The notes under the pieces: model-generated
Databases searched by the model: none
Seen by the model: the letters and a program-made list of their open reading frames with translations, nothing else
Told to the model about the DNA's origin: nothing
Part shown: piece after piece, positions 5,636-7,232 of the stretch
Numbering within the stretch: the first letter of the stretch is position 1
Layout: the number at the start of each line of letters is the position of its first letter
Source of the DNA: Bacteroidia bacterium
GTDB taxonomy: Bacteria; Bacteroidota; Bacteroidia; Bacteroidales; Prolixibacteraceae
Direction of reading: 5' to 3'
DNA: 7,232 bases
NCBI GenBank assembly: GCA_025358395.1
Contig: JANYJT010000054.1
Span: forward strand, 1-7,232
Translations under genes and position numbers: made by a program

Positions 5636-7232
5636 ATGCAACGATTTCCATTTTTCAAGCAACTGGATGCCATGGATTGCGGTCCTTCCTGTTTGAGGAT
5701 GATTGCCAAGTTTTATGGCAAGAATTTTTCGTTGCAAAAGATACGCGACAGTAGTTCATTGACCCGTGAAGGAGTCTCTTTGCTTGGATTGTCGGATGCT
5801 GCAGAATCCATTGGACTTAGATCTGTAGGCGCACGGGTAAGCTTCAAGCAGCTCTCTGAGGAGTTGCCACTTCCGCTAATTGTGCATTGGAAGAGTGAGC
5901 ATTTTGTTGTGGTCTATTCTGTTAAAAGAGGGGAAGTTTATGTTGCTGATCCGGCCTTTGGACTAATTAAATATTCAAAAGAGGAATTTTTAAAAGGGTG
6001 GAGTGGAAATGCTGATATAGAAAGGGCCATAGGATTGGTCTTGATTGTTGAACCAACACCGGATTTTTATCAGTTGGTAGATGAGAAGATCGACAAATCA
6101 TCTTTTGCCTTCCTATTTACCTACTTCAGGAGTCAGAAAAAGTTTATAAGACAGTTAATCCTGGGATTATTGCTAGGAAGTTTGTTTCAGCTGATCTTTC
6201 CTTTGCTTACACAAACAATGGTTGATATTGGTATCAACAATCAGGATATAGGTTTTGTTACATTAATCCTTGTCGCACAACTTATTCTATTCATTTCTCA
6301 GACTTCAGTTGAATTTTTTAGAAGTTGGATTTTGCTTCATCTTACAACCCGATTGAATATATCGCTAATATCTGATTTCCTCATTAAATTGATGAAGCTT
6401 CCCATTGCATTCTTTGATACCAAGATGGTGGGTGACTTACTGCAGCGCATTGGAGACCATACACGTATTGAGAATTTTATTACAAACCAGACATTGAATG
6501 TGCTTTTTTCAATGGTCAACCTTTTGGTTTTTTCAATTGTCCTGGCTCTTTACAGCTGGTCAATACTTTTGATTTTTTTATTGGGGAGTATATTCTACAT
6601 CTTATGGATTGTCTTATTTCTAAACAAAAGGAGAGAACTGGATTTTCGCCGATTTCGGCAACTTTCAGAAAATCAGGCAAAATTGATTGAATTAATAACA
6701 GGGATGCAGGAGATTAAACTAAACAATTGCGAAAAGCAGAAACGATGGGAGTGGGAAAGAATTCAGGCAAAGCTATTTAAAGTTAACATCAGTCGATTAT
6801 CGTTGAGTCAGACTCAAACCATTGGATCATCCTTTATCAATCAGTTAAAAAACATTCTCATCAGTTTCCTGGCAGCGAAATTGGTTATAAATGGCCATAT
6901 AACCATTGGGGCCATGGTTGCAGTTTCCTACATCATCGGACAAATGAATGCCCCTTTGGCCAACCTTATGGATTTTATTCAAACTGCCCAGGATGCAAAA
7001 ATATCCCTCGAACGATTCAACGAGATACACTTAAGGAAGAATGAAGAGGGTATGGAAGATAAGAAAGCCAGTGATCTTCCGGAAAATCCGGATATCTCGA
7101 TCAGGGATGTTTCTTTCCAATATGAAGGGCCTCGTTCACCCATGGTTTTAAAGCATATTAACTTAACCATTCCGGCTAACAAGACAACAGCGATAGTCGG
7201 AATGAGTGGTAGTGGCAAAACTACACTTATCA
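5636..7232 (+). CDS. Peptidase C39-containing ABC exporter, 3' part cut off
   Basis: The frame is open from the ATG at 5636 to the window edge, giving 532 residues of a protein usually near 730. It is an inner-membrane ABC exporter that removes a leader peptide, normally after Gly-Gly, and exports the mature peptide (bacteriocin or similar). The N-terminal C39 peptidase (about 1-140) has Gln9, Cys15 in MDCGPSC, His89 in EHFVVVY and Asp105 in VADPAFG: the oxyanion Gln and full catalytic triad are intact, unlike the degenerate C39-like domains of RTX toxin exporters. The membrane domain (about 165-445) shows helices near 172-195, 206-223, 288-326 (two), 404-418 and 423-440. The ATPase domain begins near 480 (DVSFQYEG) and reaches Walker A GMSGSGKTT (522-530), where the window ends; signature motif and Walker B are outside. 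No cargo or HlyD-type adaptor lies upstream, so partners would be downstream. It is transcribed away from the EF-G-like gene and is not in an operon with it. Confidence 0.95.
   Translation, partial: MQRFPFFKQLDAMDCGPSCLRMIAKFYGKNFSLQKIRDSSSLTREGVSLLGLSDAAESIGLRSVGARVSFKQLSEELPLPLIVHWKSEHFVVVYSVKRGEVYVADPAFGLIKYSKEEFLKGWSGNADIERAIGLVLIVEPTPDFYQLVDEKIDKSSFAFLFTYFRSQKKFIRQLILGLLLGSLFQLIFPLLTQTMVDIGINNQDIGFVTLILVAQLILFISQTSVEFFRSWILLHLTTRLNISLISDFLIKLMKLPIAFFDTKMVGDLLQRIGDHTRIENFITNQTLNVLFSMVNLLVFSIVLALYSWSILLIFLLGSIFYILWIVLFLNKRRELDFRRFRQLSENQAKLIELITGMQEIKLNNCEKQKRWEWERIQAKLFKVNISRLSLSQTQTIGSSFINQLKNILISFLAAKLVINGHITIGAMVAVSYIIGQMNAPLANLMDFIQTAQDAKISLERFNEIHLRKNEEGMEDKKASDLPENPDISIRDVSFQYEGPRSPMVLKHINLTIPANKTTAIVGMSGSGKTTLI

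Noticed and set aside
5376..5636. An 86-codon plus-strand frame and an overlapping 88-codon minus-strand frame in the divergent intergenic region
   Set aside because: Both cross the TTTTCGA repeats, have no recognisable domain, no peptide leader, and overlap the promoter elements; they look like chance frames.
1..7232. CRISPR array, insertion sequence, tRNA/rRNA or prophage signal
   Set aside because: No spaced direct repeats, transposase or integrase motifs, cloverleaf sequence or rRNA-like stretch were seen.

Overview
The window looks like a chromosomal segment of a member of the Bacteroidota (Bacteroidetes). The evidence is moderately AT-rich DNA, start codons without Shine-Dalgarno sequences, promoter elements of the phylum's TAnnTTTG type just upstream of genes, short A/T-rich intergenic repeats, and protein types that I recognise as typical of the phylum (a divergent EF-G-like GTPase starting MKVYQT, and a C39-peptidase ABC exporter). 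Order and family cannot be fixed from this sequence alone.

Layout from left to right: (1) positions 1-510 hold the C-terminal part of a GTP-dependent phosphoenolpyruvate carboxykinase, followed by a clear intrinsic terminator. (2) 679-960 is a small single-domain DUF1456 (YehS-like) protein with a -7 element right against its start codon and a strong GC hairpin inside its 3' end. (3) 948-1016 carries a short degenerate tandem repeat and leads directly into the C-terminal half of a UMF1/Atg22-like major facilitator transporter (to 1589). Its N-terminal half is absent, so this is a decayed gene or a deletion or assembly junction. (4) Convergent with it, 2999-1596 on the minus strand, is a complete beta-CASP metallo-beta-lactamase-fold RNase. 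(5) Behind a second clean terminator, 5297-3141 on the minus strand is a complete EF-G-like translational GTPase in which the catalytic histidine of the G3 motif is methionine. (6) A 338-base divergent promoter region with TTTTCGA repeats separates it from (7) a plus-strand peptidase-containing ABC transporter (5636 to the right edge). This has an intact Cys-His-Asp triad, and the window cuts it off just after its Walker A motif.

The genes do not form one pathway: gluconeogenesis, RNA processing, translation and peptide export sit side by side, mostly as single-gene units separated by their own terminators and promoters. The only gene hinting at an accessory system is the C39 exporter. Its cargo peptides and periplasmic adaptor are not in this window and would be expected downstream. 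I see no CRISPR array, insertion sequence, tRNA or rRNA gene, and no convincing evidence of a wholly new system.
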